DNA of 64,000 nucleotides from Gordonia sp. OPL2. GTDB lineage: Bacteria; Actinomycetota; Actinomycetes; Mycobacteriales; Mycobacteriaceae. The stretch covers positions 124,001 through 188,000 of the forward strand of contig NZ_RKME01000004.1 in NCBI RefSeq assembly GCF_003797825.1, in the 5' to 3' direction. This document shows positions 1-7,585 of this stretch, in pieces (positions within the stretch are counted from its first letter, which is position 1; every line of letters starts with the position of its first letter). A program made the position numbers and the translations under genes. The notes beneath the pieces were generated by a model. That model was not told where the DNA came from. It worked only from the letters and a program-made list of their open reading frames with translations, and did not search any database.

Positions 1-1736
1 CACTTGGTCGGGGTGAACATCAGGAACACCAACGACGCGAACGTGATCCCGACAATGCGCCGCGACGGTCCCAGCGCTGTACCGGGGATACGGCTTCGTC
101 GGATCAACATCGCCGCCGACACCACGAGACCCAGAATCATCGCGAGCACTGCGAACCGCCGGGCGATCGAGCCATCGGCCGAGAACGCGAACAACGACGA
201 ATAGCGGTTGATCTCGTTGTACCAGTGCGCAGAGGGCCCGAGCGCCGACTTCATCTGGGACGCCTCGACGAATGAGCGCAATGTCAGGTTCGAGAAGACC
301 ACGAAGATCACGAAGGTCCCGGCGGCCAGGATCGGGGCCAGCAGCGCGACGTAGGCCCAGCGGTCGTTGCCGATCACCCTGGCGCGCTTGATCAGTGCCA
401 GCATCATCGGTCGAGCGCCGGCGATCAGCGCGGCGACCGCGAGCAGACCGGTTGGACCGGCGGCGAGGCTGAACGCACCGATCAGACAGGCCACGGCGGC
501 GGGGAGCAGTCGGCCGGTCGCGATCGCCCGTTCCACCGAGCACCAGGTCAGCAGGGCGCCCAGGCAGATGATCGGCTCGGGGCGCAGCCCGTTGTTGAAC
601 GGGAACCATGAGATGAGGAAGACGAACGCGGCCGTCCAGCCGACTGCCGGCCGGGTGATCGCCGCCCGGCCGAGGCGCGGGAGCACCTCGTGGCTGATGA
701 TCAGCCAGACGCCGATACCGCACAGCAGTGCCGGTATCCGCATCCACGGGCTCGCCACGCTGACGTGACTGAGCAGCCCGAAGACCTGGTAGTACCAGCC
801 GAACGGCGCTTCGGGCGCGCCGTACCAGCGGAAGTAGTTGGCCGTGTACTGCGCGTCCTGGGCGACCCGCGACATCGTCAGCAGATAGCCGTCGTCGGAC
901 GTGTTGGGTCCGATGAAGTGCCACAGGATCAGCGACCCGATGACCACGTAGTCGCGGGCGTTGAGCCGCCACCATCGCGCGGGAAGGAAACGACGATGCT
1001 TTCGACCGTCGGTCGAGTCGAGCGCGGCGAGCGCAGCCAACGACAAGAGGGTGGCGATGATGCCGACGATCAGCACCAGCCACTTCAGGATCGTCGGGGC
1101 GGTCGAGTAGCGGGAGTCGATCGTGACGTGCGCGCGCAGCCCCGGTATGCCTGCGGCCTGGCCGTCGAGGTCGGTGAACAGTCCAGTGACCTGCGGACGC
1201 TGATCCTCGCTGTAGGTGGTCGACTCGCGTCCGGCGGTGGTGCCGTCCAGCGGCTCGCCGTCGTCGTTGCGCATTCCGACGAACTCGGCCGAGACGGCCT
1301 CGGAATCGGCGTGCACTGAGATCTCGCGGCAGTCCTGTGACCGGATCTGTGCAAGCGTCGCCGAGACCAGCGGCATGTTGCGGATGACGACCTCGACGGT
1401 CTGTCGGTCGGCCGGATCGCCGGGCTGCCCGGTCTTGCGGATGAACAGGCCGCGTTCGGGGGATTTCTCTGCCTGCTTCGGGGTCGTCGACAGCAGGACC
1501 GACTCACCGTCACCGAGCTGCTCGATGGCGGAGCACGGCACGTGGGCGTCGAAGTCGATCGGGACGTAGCTGATCAGCGGCGCCTCGACGGACCCGACGG
1601 TGCCGTCCTGCGGCCACGAGATCTGGGCGGTCGTCTGGTGGACGGGCATCAGCGGAGTCGCCAACGCCATCAGGAAACCGAGCAGGCCGGTGATGATGGC
1701 GACGATCTTGGCTCGTCGGACCGTCTGCACTGGCAC
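1..1736 (-). CDS. embC: Arabinosyltransferase, EmbC-like (3' part cut by window edge)
   Basis: Membrane GT-C enzyme that extends the arabinan of arabinogalactan or lipoarabinomannan using decaprenyl-phosphoryl-arabinose. The visible 578 residues hold a first membrane helix (about residues 10-30), a periplasmic stretch with the Emb-type VHQTTAQISWPQ and EAPLISYVP segments, a second helix (about 218-240), and the DD pair of NTSDDGY at 281-282, the region of the Emb catalytic aspartate. Several further helices follow, up to FTPTK at the edge. I chose the GTG at 1736; a GTG two codons later is also possible and neither has a clear ribosome site. The order after dprE1-dprE2-aftA matches embC in mycobacteria, but embA or embB cannot be excluded from this part alone. 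Confidence 0.9.
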   Translation of the reverse strand, partial: MPVQTVRRAKIVAIITGLLGFLMALATPLMPVHQTTAQISWPQDGTVGSVEAPLISYVPIDFDAHVPCSAIEQLGDGESVLLSTTPKQAEKSPERGLFIRKTGQPGDPADRQTVEVVIRNMPLVSATLAQIRSQDCREISVHADSEAVSAEFVGMRNDDGEPLDGTTAGRESTTYSEDQRPQVTGLFTDLDGQAAGIPGLRAHVTIDSRYSTAPTILKWLVLIVGIIATLLSLAALAALDSTDGRKHRRFLPARWWRLNARDYVVIGSLILWHFIGPNTSDDGYLLTMSRVAQDAQYTANYFRWYGAPEAPFGWYYQVFGLLSHVSVASPWMRIPALLCGIGVWLIISHEVLPRLGRAAITRPAVGWTAAFVFLISWFPFNNGLRPEPIICLGALLTWCSVERAIATGRLLPAAVACLIGAFSLAAGPTGLLAVAALIAGARPMMLALIKRARVIGNDRWAYVALLAPILAAGTFVIFVVFSNLTLRSFVEASQMKSALGPSAHWYNEINRYSSLFAFSADGSIARRFAVLAMILGLVVSAAMLIRRSRIPGTALGPSRRIVGITFASLVFLMFTPTK

Positions 1737-1804
1737 AAAGAGAGATGGTAACCGTTGGCCCTGGGCGCCCTGTCCGGCCGAACGGCTCAACTATGGTTGG
1801 TGCC

Positions 1805-2266
1805 ATGTCGGACACCGAGACCAGCCGTGAACCGCTCCCGATCCTGCTGCTCAACGGCCCGAACCTGAACACCCTCGGGGTGCGGCAGCCAGAGGTGTAC
1901 GGCTCGGACACGCTCGCCGATGTCGTCCAGCTGGCCGAACGGACGGCATCCGAACTGGGCTTCGGCCTGCGCGCGGCGCAGACCAATCATGAGGGCGAGA
2001 TGATCGACTGGATCCACGAGGCCCGTGGACAGATCACTGGCATCGTCATCAACCCGGCCGGCTGGACCCACACGTCGGTGGCGCTCGCCGACGCCTTGGT
2101 GGTGCCGGAGGTCCCGATCATGGAGGTGCACATCAGCAACGTGCATAAGCGTGAGTCGTTTCGGCACCACTCCTACGTCTCGCCACTCGCCGCAGGCATC
2201 ATCGTCGGCTACGGCATCCGCGGCTATGAGTTCGCCATCCGCAGGCTGGCGGAGTTGGTGGGCTGA
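1805..2266 (+). CDS. aroQ: Type II 3-dehydroquinate dehydratase
   Basis: Converts 3-dehydroquinate to 3-dehydroshikimate in the shikimate pathway (or runs in reverse in quinate catabolism); a cytosolic dodecamer in the family. The 153-residue protein has the usual length and motifs: LNGPNLNTLG near the N-terminus, the flexible-loop Arg and Tyr (RQPEVYG), NPAGWTHTSVAL, and the EVHISNVHKRESFRHHS block with the catalytic histidine. The ATG at 1805 starts just before the conserved core; the longer frame from 1745 has no family-like sequence. It is divergent from the emb gene with about 70 bp between. No other shikimate genes are adjacent, so it may be a second copy. Confidence 0.93.
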   Translation: MSDTETSREPLPILLLNGPNLNTLGVRQPEVYGSDTLADVVQLAERTASELGFGLRAAQTNHEGEMIDWIHEARGQITGIVINPAGWTHTSVALADALVVPEVPIMEVHISNVHKRESFRHHSYVSPLAAGIIVGYGIRGYEFAIRRLAELVG

Positions 2267-2469
2267 TCGACCTGAGGGTGCGACCCTGAGTCGGTGACCG
2301 CCGTGGATGTCACGGATCGCGCACACCGGCAGACGGGTTGTCTGCGGGTGCCGTCGGATACGCGGCATCCTGTGGTGCCGTGGTTTCACGCTGTGGAGTT
2401 GTCAAGGTACGGATGCGGTCCCGGCGTGGCCGGGTGCGAGATTGTGGTCGGTGGAAAGTCGTTATGCGC

Positions 2470-3726
2470 TCAGGCGGCGACGGCGACGGCGTCGAGGGTC
2501 AGGGTGCGTCTGTTGTAGCTGGGTACGGGTCTTCGGTGGGGGTCGACGGTCGCGGGCGGTGTCAGCCAGGGGTGGTGGTCGGCGCCGATGAACACCTCCC
2601 ACCCGTTGTGGTGGACGTCGGCGTGACACGACGGGCACAGCAGGCACCCGTTCTCCAGGCAGGTGTCACCGCCCTGGCTCCAGTGGTCGATGTGGTGGGC
2701 GTGGCAGCGTTCTGCGGGTGCACCGCATTTGATGCAGCACCTATCGCGGATGTAGAGGGCTGTGCGTTGTGCGGGTGTGAACAGGCGTTTGTCGCGGCCG
2801 ACGTCGAGGGGGACGGTTTCGCCGTCGACGAGCAGCGGCGTGATCGTCGGGTCACAGGCCAGGCGGTTCATCGTGGCGCGGGTGACCGATCCCATGTGCT
2901 CGAGTTCGGACAGTCGTGGATTGTCGGCGGGGATGGTCAGCAGCACATGGGTTCTCGGAACCATGGCCGCGTCATTTCCGCCTGCGGCGGCGATGTCGAG
3001 GATGGTCTCTAATGCGTCGGCGAGGCGTCGTTCGGTGGAGCGGGCGTCGGGGGAGCCGTCGGGTTCGGGGCGGGGTGCACCGTGGCGTTCCATGGCGGCC
3101 TGGAATTTCTCGCCGACCTCGACATCGAGGTCGGCCTCGACATGGATGCGTCCGTCGGTGGTCTTACTCTTCGTGAGCGTGTTGATGCTGCGGTCTTCCG
3201 CGGCAGGCACGCCGCCGAGAGTGTCGTCGGCGATCAGGTTGCCCAGGGTGCGGGCACGGTCGATGATTTCGGCGGGGGTGGCGCCGGAGAAGTGTTGGGC
3301 GAGAAGATCTGTCACATGGTTTAGACGTTGGGTGTCGTCGATCGGTTCCGGTGATCTTTTCCCGATGTGCTCGATACCGCGGACGATGGCGTCAGCATGT
3401 TCACCGGAGATGACGCCGTCGGCGGCGTGTGCGGCCAACGTCGGCAGTGTGGTGAGCGATCCGGCGATACGAATCAGTCGTTGGGCGACGGCAGGCGCTA
3501 CTCCCATGACAATCAACAACTCTCGGGTGCTACGCCCGTGGTCTTTCGCGACCCGCAACCGGTCGAGGGCGGCGGTGAGGACGGCGGCGTGGTGATCGAT
3601 CAGGTTGCGCAGCGTCAGAAGCGCCCGCATCGCGTCGAACGCGAGAGGACCAGTCATGTCATCGTCGTCGACGCACAGCCGGTGGACGGCGGCACAGATG
3701 TCGGAGATGTCGTCGATGATGCTCAC
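2470..3726 (-). CDS. DUF222 / 13E12-type HNH endonuclease protein
   Basis: A 418-residue protein with the long helical DUF222 region (about 25-250) and a C-terminal HNH nuclease fold at about 329-373. The HNH part shows paired CxxC zinc ligands (CIKC and CPSC) and the HAHHIDHW motif with the metal-binding histidines. Members of this family are multicopy in Mycobacteriales, sometimes called REP13E12 or 13E12 repeats, and behave like mobile or selfish genes, but their biological role is not established. It stands alone between aroQ and the DUF389 gene, inside the segment that separates aftA from embC. I see no flanking inverted repeats or target duplication. Confidence 0.88.
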   Translation of the reverse strand: MSIIDDISDICAAVHRLCVDDDDMTGPLAFDAMRALLTLRNLIDHHAAVLTAALDRLRVAKDHGRSTRELLIVMGVAPAVAQRLIRIAGSLTTLPTLAAHAADGVISGEHADAIVRGIEHIGKRSPEPIDDTQRLNHVTDLLAQHFSGATPAEIIDRARTLGNLIADDTLGGVPAAEDRSINTLTKSKTTDGRIHVEADLDVEVGEKFQAAMERHGAPRPEPDGSPDARSTERRLADALETILDIAAAGGNDAAMVPRTHVLLTIPADNPRLSELEHMGSVTRATMNRLACDPTITPLLVDGETVPLDVGRDKRLFTPAQRTALYIRDRCCIKCGAPAERCHAHHIDHWSQGGDTCLENGCLLCPSCHADVHHNGWEVFIGADHHPWLTPPATVDPHRRPVPSYNRRTLTLDAVAVAA

Positions 3727-3891
3727 AGCGTTCCCCCAAGAGTCGACAGATCAGGCCAGCAGGAGACTCATCGGATTCTTGGGACCACACCCAGGAGTGT
3801 GGCGGTAACGCACATCAACTTCGAACCTGCTGTCACCAATCTATCGAACACATGTACGAAGCGCAAGGGGAATTCTCAACTTGTTTCGTGG

Positions 3892-4872
3892 GTGGTCGAG
3901 ACCGAGACGCACAATGCAGTGGTGCTGCACATCGAGATCTGCTCGCCCGCGCATCTGACCGACGACGTCCTGGGGCTGGTGAGAGACGACGAAGCAGTCA
4001 GCTCGGTCGCCGTCGTACGAGGTGCGTCGCTCAAACCGGTCGGTGACCTGGTCAAGATCGACGTCGCCCGGGAGGCCGCTGACGACCTGATCACCGCGGT
4101 CCGCGATCTCGGCGTCGCGGACAAGGGTTCCCTGCGAGTCGAGGAGGTGGAGACCTTCCTGTCCCGCGGTGCGCTCGAGGCAGAGCGGCGCGCTCCCGGA
4201 TTCGGCTCTGATGCGGTCGTCTGGGCGCAGGTCGGGCGGCGCGCCTACGGCGAGTCCGAGCTGAACTTCACCTATCTGGGGTTCATGATCCTGGCAACCG
4301 TGCTGGCGGCGATCGCGGTGGTGCTCGATTCGCAGATCCTCACCGTCGGGGCGATGGTTCTCGGTCCCGAGTTCGGGGTCATCACGGCGATCTGTGTCGC
4401 TGTCGTACTCCGGCGGCCGAATCTGCTGTGGATGTCGGTGCGCACGTTGGCCGTCGGATTCGTGGTCGGCATCGTCGCCACCTTCGTGTTCGCACTCGTC
4501 GTGCGCGGTCTCGGCTGGGTGACCGTCGACGATCTGCGGCACCATCCGGAGACCGAGTTCATCTATTCGCCGGACAAGTGGTCGTTCATCGTCGCCATCC
4601 TGGCCGCGGTCGCGGGCGTCCTGTCGATCACGTCGGCGCGGACGGGTGCGCTGTCGGGGGTGTTCATCTCGGTGACGACGATCCCGGCCGCGGGCAACCT
4701 GGCGCTGGCGTCGGCGTTCGGCGAATGGACCGAGGTGCGCGGCTCCGGATTGCAGCTCGTGGTGAACATCGGCGGTATGGCCCTCGCGGGGTGCCTGACG
4801 CTCTGGATCCAGAAGGTGCTGTGGAAACCGTTCTCACGACGACGCGTCGAGCGGGTGCGTGCGACCGGGTGA
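3892..4872 (+). CDS. DUF389 family membrane protein
   Basis: About 326 residues. The N-terminal half is a soluble ACT-like region (HIEICSPAHLTDDVLGLV), followed by a linker and at least five hydrophobic helices that contain the family blocks VGAMVLGPEFGVI and SARTGALSGVFISVTTIPAAGN. This is the TIGR00341/DUF389 arrangement; the function is unknown and transport has been suggested. The frame stays open back to 3367, but that part lies opposite the HNH gene and is not family-like. I chose the GTG at 3892; GTGs at 3919 or 3922 are equally plausible and no strong ribosome site separates them. Confidence 0.8.
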   Translation: MVETETHNAVVLHIEICSPAHLTDDVLGLVRDDEAVSSVAVVRGASLKPVGDLVKIDVAREAADDLITAVRDLGVADKGSLRVEEVETFLSRGALEAERRAPGFGSDAVVWAQVGRRAYGESELNFTYLGFMILATVLAAIAVVLDSQILTVGAMVLGPEFGVITAICVAVVLRRPNLLWMSVRTLAVGFVVGIVATFVFALVVRGLGWVTVDDLRHHPETEFIYSPDKWSFIVAILAAVAGVLSITSARTGALSGVFISVTTIPAAGNLALASAFGEWTEVRGSGLQLVVNIGGMALAGCLTLWIQKVLWKPFSRRRVERVRATG

Positions 4873-4899
4873 GGCCGGCGTCTGGCCGTCAGGAGCTCG

Positions 4900-5208
4900 T
4901 CACGCGTATGTTCCGAAATCCGCGGTGACGCCGAGGCGTGTCAGGAATGCCACGCGATCGAATCCGGTGGCGGCGACGTCGGCGGCGACTGCACTCCCGG
5001 CATCGCGGAGGGCGTCGCGAGACTCCCAGGTCACCGCGGTCACGACGTTGTAGACGCTGTCGCCGTCGACGAGAGTGATCACATCGTTGCGGACGATCCC
5101 AGGCTGCCTACCGAGGATCTCGTGGGTGTGACGGAGCTGTGCGAGAAATTCGTCCATGGCCGGTGCGGGGACGGAGAACTTGTCGATGCGATGCAGGGCG
5201 GTCGTCAT
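4900..5208 (-). CDS. Antibiotic biosynthesis monooxygenase-like (ABM fold) protein
   Basis: A 102-residue ferredoxin-like alpha/beta-barrel protein of the ABM/DUF4937 type: residues follow the pattern FSVPAPAMDEFLAQLR then a central LVDGDSVYNVVTAVTWESRDAL strand and helix. Such proteins act as cofactor-free monooxygenases, heme-degrading enzymes or unknown dimeric binders; the sequence does not decide which. The start is the ATG at 5208 because the longer frame overlaps an inverted repeat. It is divergent from the SRPBCC-ArsR cluster, sharing a 127-bp promoter region that holds three inverted repeats, so joint regulation by the ArsR protein is likely (inference). Confidence 0.75.
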   Translation of the reverse strand: MTTALHRIDKFSVPAPAMDEFLAQLRHTHEILGRQPGIVRNDVITLVDGDSVYNVVTAVTWESRDALRDAGSAVAADVAATGFDRVAFLTRLGVTADFGTYA

Positions 5209-5222
5209 GCGCACACTCTCGT

Positions 5223-5242
5223 ACTTCAGGTCCACTTGAAGT
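5223..5242. promoter_or_regulatory. Inverted repeat ACTTCA-N8-TGAAGT
   Basis: Perfect 6-8-6 dyad 15 bp upstream of the ATG at 5208. It lies where an operator for the minus-strand ABM-fold gene would be. The cognate regulator is not known. Confidence 0.45.
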
Positions 5243-5260
5243 CAAGCAGCTGAAATTAAT

Positions 5261-5312
5261 TGCAACTGAGGGGTTGCAGTACCCGCGAGGCTTATGCAAC
5301 TATCGAGTTGCA
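5261..5312. promoter_or_regulatory. Tandem TGCAAC dyads, likely ArsR operator
   Basis: Two inverted repeats with the same half-site: TGCAAC-N6-GTTGCA at 5261-5278 and TGCAACT-ATCG-AGTTGCA at 5295-5312. The second ends 23 bp before the start of the SRPBCC gene, with an AGGAGG ribosome site at 5325-5330 between. Sites of this form are usual for ArsR-type dimers, and an ArsR gene lies in the same operon, so autoregulation is inferred. Confidence 0.6.
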
Positions 5313-5335
5313 GATAAATCGACCAGGAGGACATC

Positions 5336-5785
5336 ATGGACACCGAATACGATCGCATCGAACGACAGATCACGATCGAGGCCTCGCCCGAACGGGTCTG
5401 GGAACTGGTGAGCGAACCGGGTTGGTACATCAACGATCAGACGATCGTGGAGCATCAGCTCGAGCGCGACGGTGACGTCACCTACGTCACCGATCCCCAG
5501 TACGGCCGCTTCGCCTTCCGTGTCGTTCAGCTCGATGAACCGTCGTATGCGGCGTTTCGCTGGCACATCGACACCGACGATCTGTCGAGCTCGTCGACCC
5601 TCGTCGAATTCTGGCTGACGCCGGTCGATTCGGGCGTTCTGCTCAAGGTCGCCGAGTCGGGGTTCGCCTCGTTGAGCGAACCGGAGGCAGATCGCCGCTC
5701 CCGATTCGACGACCACACCCAGGGATGGCCCCTCGAGCTCGACATGGCTCGCGCCCACCTCACCGGAGCTGCCGCCCGTGCCTGA
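5336..5785 (+). CDS. SRPBCC / AHSA1-type protein, copy 1
   Basis: A 149-residue START-like ligand-binding protein (ASPERVWELVSEPGWYIND at the N-terminus, VEFWLTP and GWPLELDMARAHL at the C-terminus). Proteins of this group bind hydrophobic ligands or serve as polyketide cyclase-like folds; the ligand here is unknown. It is well over half identical by eye to the protein at 6267-6722. An AGGAGG site at 5325-5330 supports the ATG at 5336. Its end overlaps the start of the ArsR gene by 8 bp, so the two are translated together. AHSA1-ArsR pairs are common, the ArsR controlling the pair. Confidence 0.88.
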   Translation: MDTEYDRIERQITIEASPERVWELVSEPGWYINDQTIVEHQLERDGDVTYVTDPQYGRFAFRVVQLDEPSYAAFRWHIDTDDLSSSSTLVEFWLTPVDSGVLLKVAESGFASLSEPEADRRSRFDDHTQGWPLELDMARAHLTGAAARA

Positions 5786-6128
5786 CGCGCTCGACTCCGA
5801 GGCGCCAGTCGATCTGTTCGCGGCTCTCGCCGATGACAGTCGATGGCAGATTCTCGTCCGGCTGTCCCGCTCGCCCGCCTCGGCCTCGGCCCTCGCCGCC
5901 GAACTCCCGATCTCGCGACAGGCCATTGCGAAGCACCTCCGGGTGCTGGAGGACGTGGGGTTGGTGAGTGCGGCCAAGGCCGGCCGCGAAGTCCGCTACG
6001 AGCCGGTCGGCGCGCGCCTGTCTCAGGTCGCGCGCCAGCTCGACACCATTGCCCGCGGCTGGGAACGTCGTCTCGACCGCATCAAGACGATTGCCGAATC
6101 ACCGTCTCGGGGGGACGACCCTTCGTGA
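5778..6128 (+). CDS. ArsR-family winged-helix regulator
   Basis: A 116-residue repressor-type protein. The winged helix runs from DLFAALADDSRWQILVRLSR through SRQAIAKHLRVLEDVGLV to the wing AGREVRYEPVG. I see no CxC or other metal-binding cysteines, so it is unlikely to sense metal; ArsR proteins paired with AHSA1 domains generally sense something else. The start is a GTG at 5778 inside the end of the SRPBCC gene. The stop codon lies within the left arm of a palindromic repeat (6117-6246), which may give the protein its final Pro-Ser. Confidence 0.88.
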   Translation: MPDALDSEAPVDLFAALADDSRWQILVRLSRSPASASALAAELPISRQAIAKHLRVLEDVGLVSAAKAGREVRYEPVGARLSQVARQLDTIARGWERRLDRIKTIAESPSRGDDPS

Positions 6129-6246
6129 CGGACCTCCGCTTGCGCTCCGGTCCTCCTCAGGGATCAGAGGTCTCATCCCTCAGGTGCGAGGCCGGCCGAC
6201 ACCGGTCCCTGAGGAGCGAGGCGCCAGCCGAGCGTCACGAAGGGTC
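6117..6246. repeat. Palindromic intergenic repeat, type A (copy 1)
   Basis: Outer arms of 14 bp (6117-6130 and 6233-6246, GACCCTTCGTGACG and its complement) enclose inner arms of 11 bp (6153-6163 and 6206-6216, CTCCTCAGGGA and its complement). The same outer and inner sequences recur at 37999-38091 and, as a half copy, at 31047-31088. It looks like a REP/MITE-type element or strong bidirectional hairpin. It separates the ArsR gene from the second SRPBCC gene. Confidence 0.8.
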
Positions 6247-6266
6247 ATCACCACGAAAAGGAAACC

Positions 6267-6722
6267 ATGACAACCGAACTCGAGCACGATCGCATCGAAC
6301 GCGAGATCACCATCGCCGCACCGGCGCAACACGTCTGGGAGCTGGTGAGCGAGCCTGGCTGGTACATCAACGACAAACAGATCGTCGAACATCGGATCGA
6401 CCGCGACGGTGATCTCGCCGTCGTGCATGATCCGACCCACGGGGCCTTCGCCTTCCGTGTCGTCGAACTCGACGAGCCGCGGTACGCCGCATTCCGCTGG
6501 CTCGCCGATCCCGACGACCCCGAGAGTGACTCGACACTCGTCGAATTCTGGGTGACACCAGAGGAATCCGGCGACGGGGTGATCCTCAAGGTCGCCGAGA
6601 GTGGGTTCGCCTCTCTGCCCGGCACCGCCGCTGAACGTCGCGAGCGCCTCGAGGGGAACGTCGAGGGTTGGCGGATCGAGCTCGACCTCGCGCGAACTCA
6701 TCTCACGACCGGCAACGCGTAG
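6267..6722 (+). CDS. SRPBCC / AHSA1-type protein, copy 2
   Basis: A 151-residue paralogue of the protein at 5336-5785, sharing VWELVSEPGWYIND, FAFRVVELDEP and YAAFRW with the same spacing. Like copy 1 it is expected to bind a small hydrophobic ligand. The gene lies 138 bp after the ArsR stop, separated by a palindromic repeat, and begins with ATG after GAAAGGAAACC. The arrangement SRPBCC-ArsR-SRPBCC suggests a tandem duplication with later insertion of the repeat. Whether it is still transcribed with the first two genes is unclear because the hairpin may stop transcription. Confidence 0.87.
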   Translation: MTTELEHDRIEREITIAAPAQHVWELVSEPGWYINDKQIVEHRIDRDGDLAVVHDPTHGAFAFRVVELDEPRYAAFRWLADPDDPESDSTLVEFWVTPEESGDGVILKVAESGFASLPGTAAERRERLEGNVEGWRIELDLARTHLTTGNA

Positions 6723-6758
6723 GGCCGATTGTCGCGGTGAGGCTCGGGCAGTATTCGT

Positions 6759-6807
6759 GGTCTCGATACGCCTCGGACTCGCTTCGCTCGCTCGTGGCTA
6801 CTCGACC
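6759..6807. repeat. Palindromic intergenic repeat, type B
   Basis: GGTCTCGATACG begins an imperfect palindrome that runs through GCTTCGCTCGCTCG to CTCGACC. The opening 12 bases recur at 31021-31032. It sits between convergent genes (SRPBCC copy 2 and the MBL-fold gene), where it may also end transcription. Confidence 0.6.
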
Positions 6808-6823
6808 CGGTGGGGGGTTGCGG

Positions 6824-7585
6824 CTACGACACCTCGAGCGCGCGCCGCGCGGCGTCGGCCACGGCGCCGTCTGCGCGCGGCCCGTGCCCGGGAAACAGAG
6901 TCGTCGCGTCGAGAGTGGTGAACGATTCGACGGTGCGCCGCGCGGTCGCGACATCATGCTGGAAGGCATCCGAGATGCACTGCGGACCGGTGATCGTCGA
7001 GATGGGATGTCCACTGACGAGCGCGTCCCCGGACACCAACACCTCGCCGTCCGCGATCAGGTAGGCGCTGTGTCCGTCGGTGTGTCCGTGGGCGGCCACC
7101 GGGACTGGCCGGCCGGGAAGATCCAGCGGGTCGGGGAACGGCTTGGCGTCGTCGATCCCTCTGCGGCTCAACACACCCAACGGCGTCACCTTCGTGAGCC
7201 AACGCAGCACACGCGGTCGATAAGCAATCGGGACGATGTCCCCGGGCCCGGCCTGTTGCAGATGCTCCCGACGCGCGTGGGAAACCTCGACGGGATCCAT
7301 GTAGACGTCGAATCCGTACTTTTCCTGTAGCTTCGCGAGGCCGCCGATGTGGTCGACATGCGCATGGGTCAGCAGCGCGCCCCGGATGTCCTCGGGACGC
7401 CCGCCGATGTGCCGGATCGACTGGACGACATCGGCCGCCTGGCCCGGGTAGCCGCCATCGATCAGTGTGATGTCCGAACCCTCTTGGAGCAGAACCCAGT
7501 TCACGACGTCGCTGTGCACCAGGAACGCCGACGACGAGCCCGCGTCGACACGGCTGATCATGAACCGATTTCTTTCGACGATCAT
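6824..7585 (-). CDS. Metallo-beta-lactamase-fold hydrolase
   Basis: A 253-residue MBL-superfamily protein with the dinuclear zinc motif HAHVDH at 74-79, followed by AHGHTDGHS, LVSGDAL and FPGHGP, which supply the other metal ligands. The substrate is unknown; glyoxalase II-like or lactonase-like hydrolysis is possible. Its ATG overlaps the aftA stop codon by 4 bp (ATGA), so it is co-translated with aftA and ends the dprE1-dprE2-aftA operon. No signal peptide is seen, so it is probably cytosolic. Its presence in an arabinan operon is not something I can explain from known biology. Confidence 0.9.
   Translation of the reverse strand: MIVERNRFMISRVDAGSSSAFLVHSDVVNWVLLQEGSDITLIDGGYPGQAADVVQSIRHIGGRPEDIRGALLTHAHVDHIGGLAKLQEKYGFDVYMDPVEVSHARREHLQQAGPGDIVPIAYRPRVLRWLTKVTPLGVLSRRGIDDAKPFPDPLDLPGRPVPVAAHGHTDGHSAYLIADGEVLVSGDALVSGHPISTITGPQCISDAFQHDVATARRTVESFTTLDATTLFPGHGPRADGAVADAARRALEVS

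Noticed and set aside
2267..2469. Possible short genes between aroQ and the HNH gene
   Set aside because: Open frames exist but have no ribosome site or consistent codon use; I see only intergenic DNA.
3367..3891. N-terminal extension of the DUF389 frame
   Set aside because: It lies opposite the start of the HNH gene and shows no similarity to the family; the protein core starts near 3892-3922.
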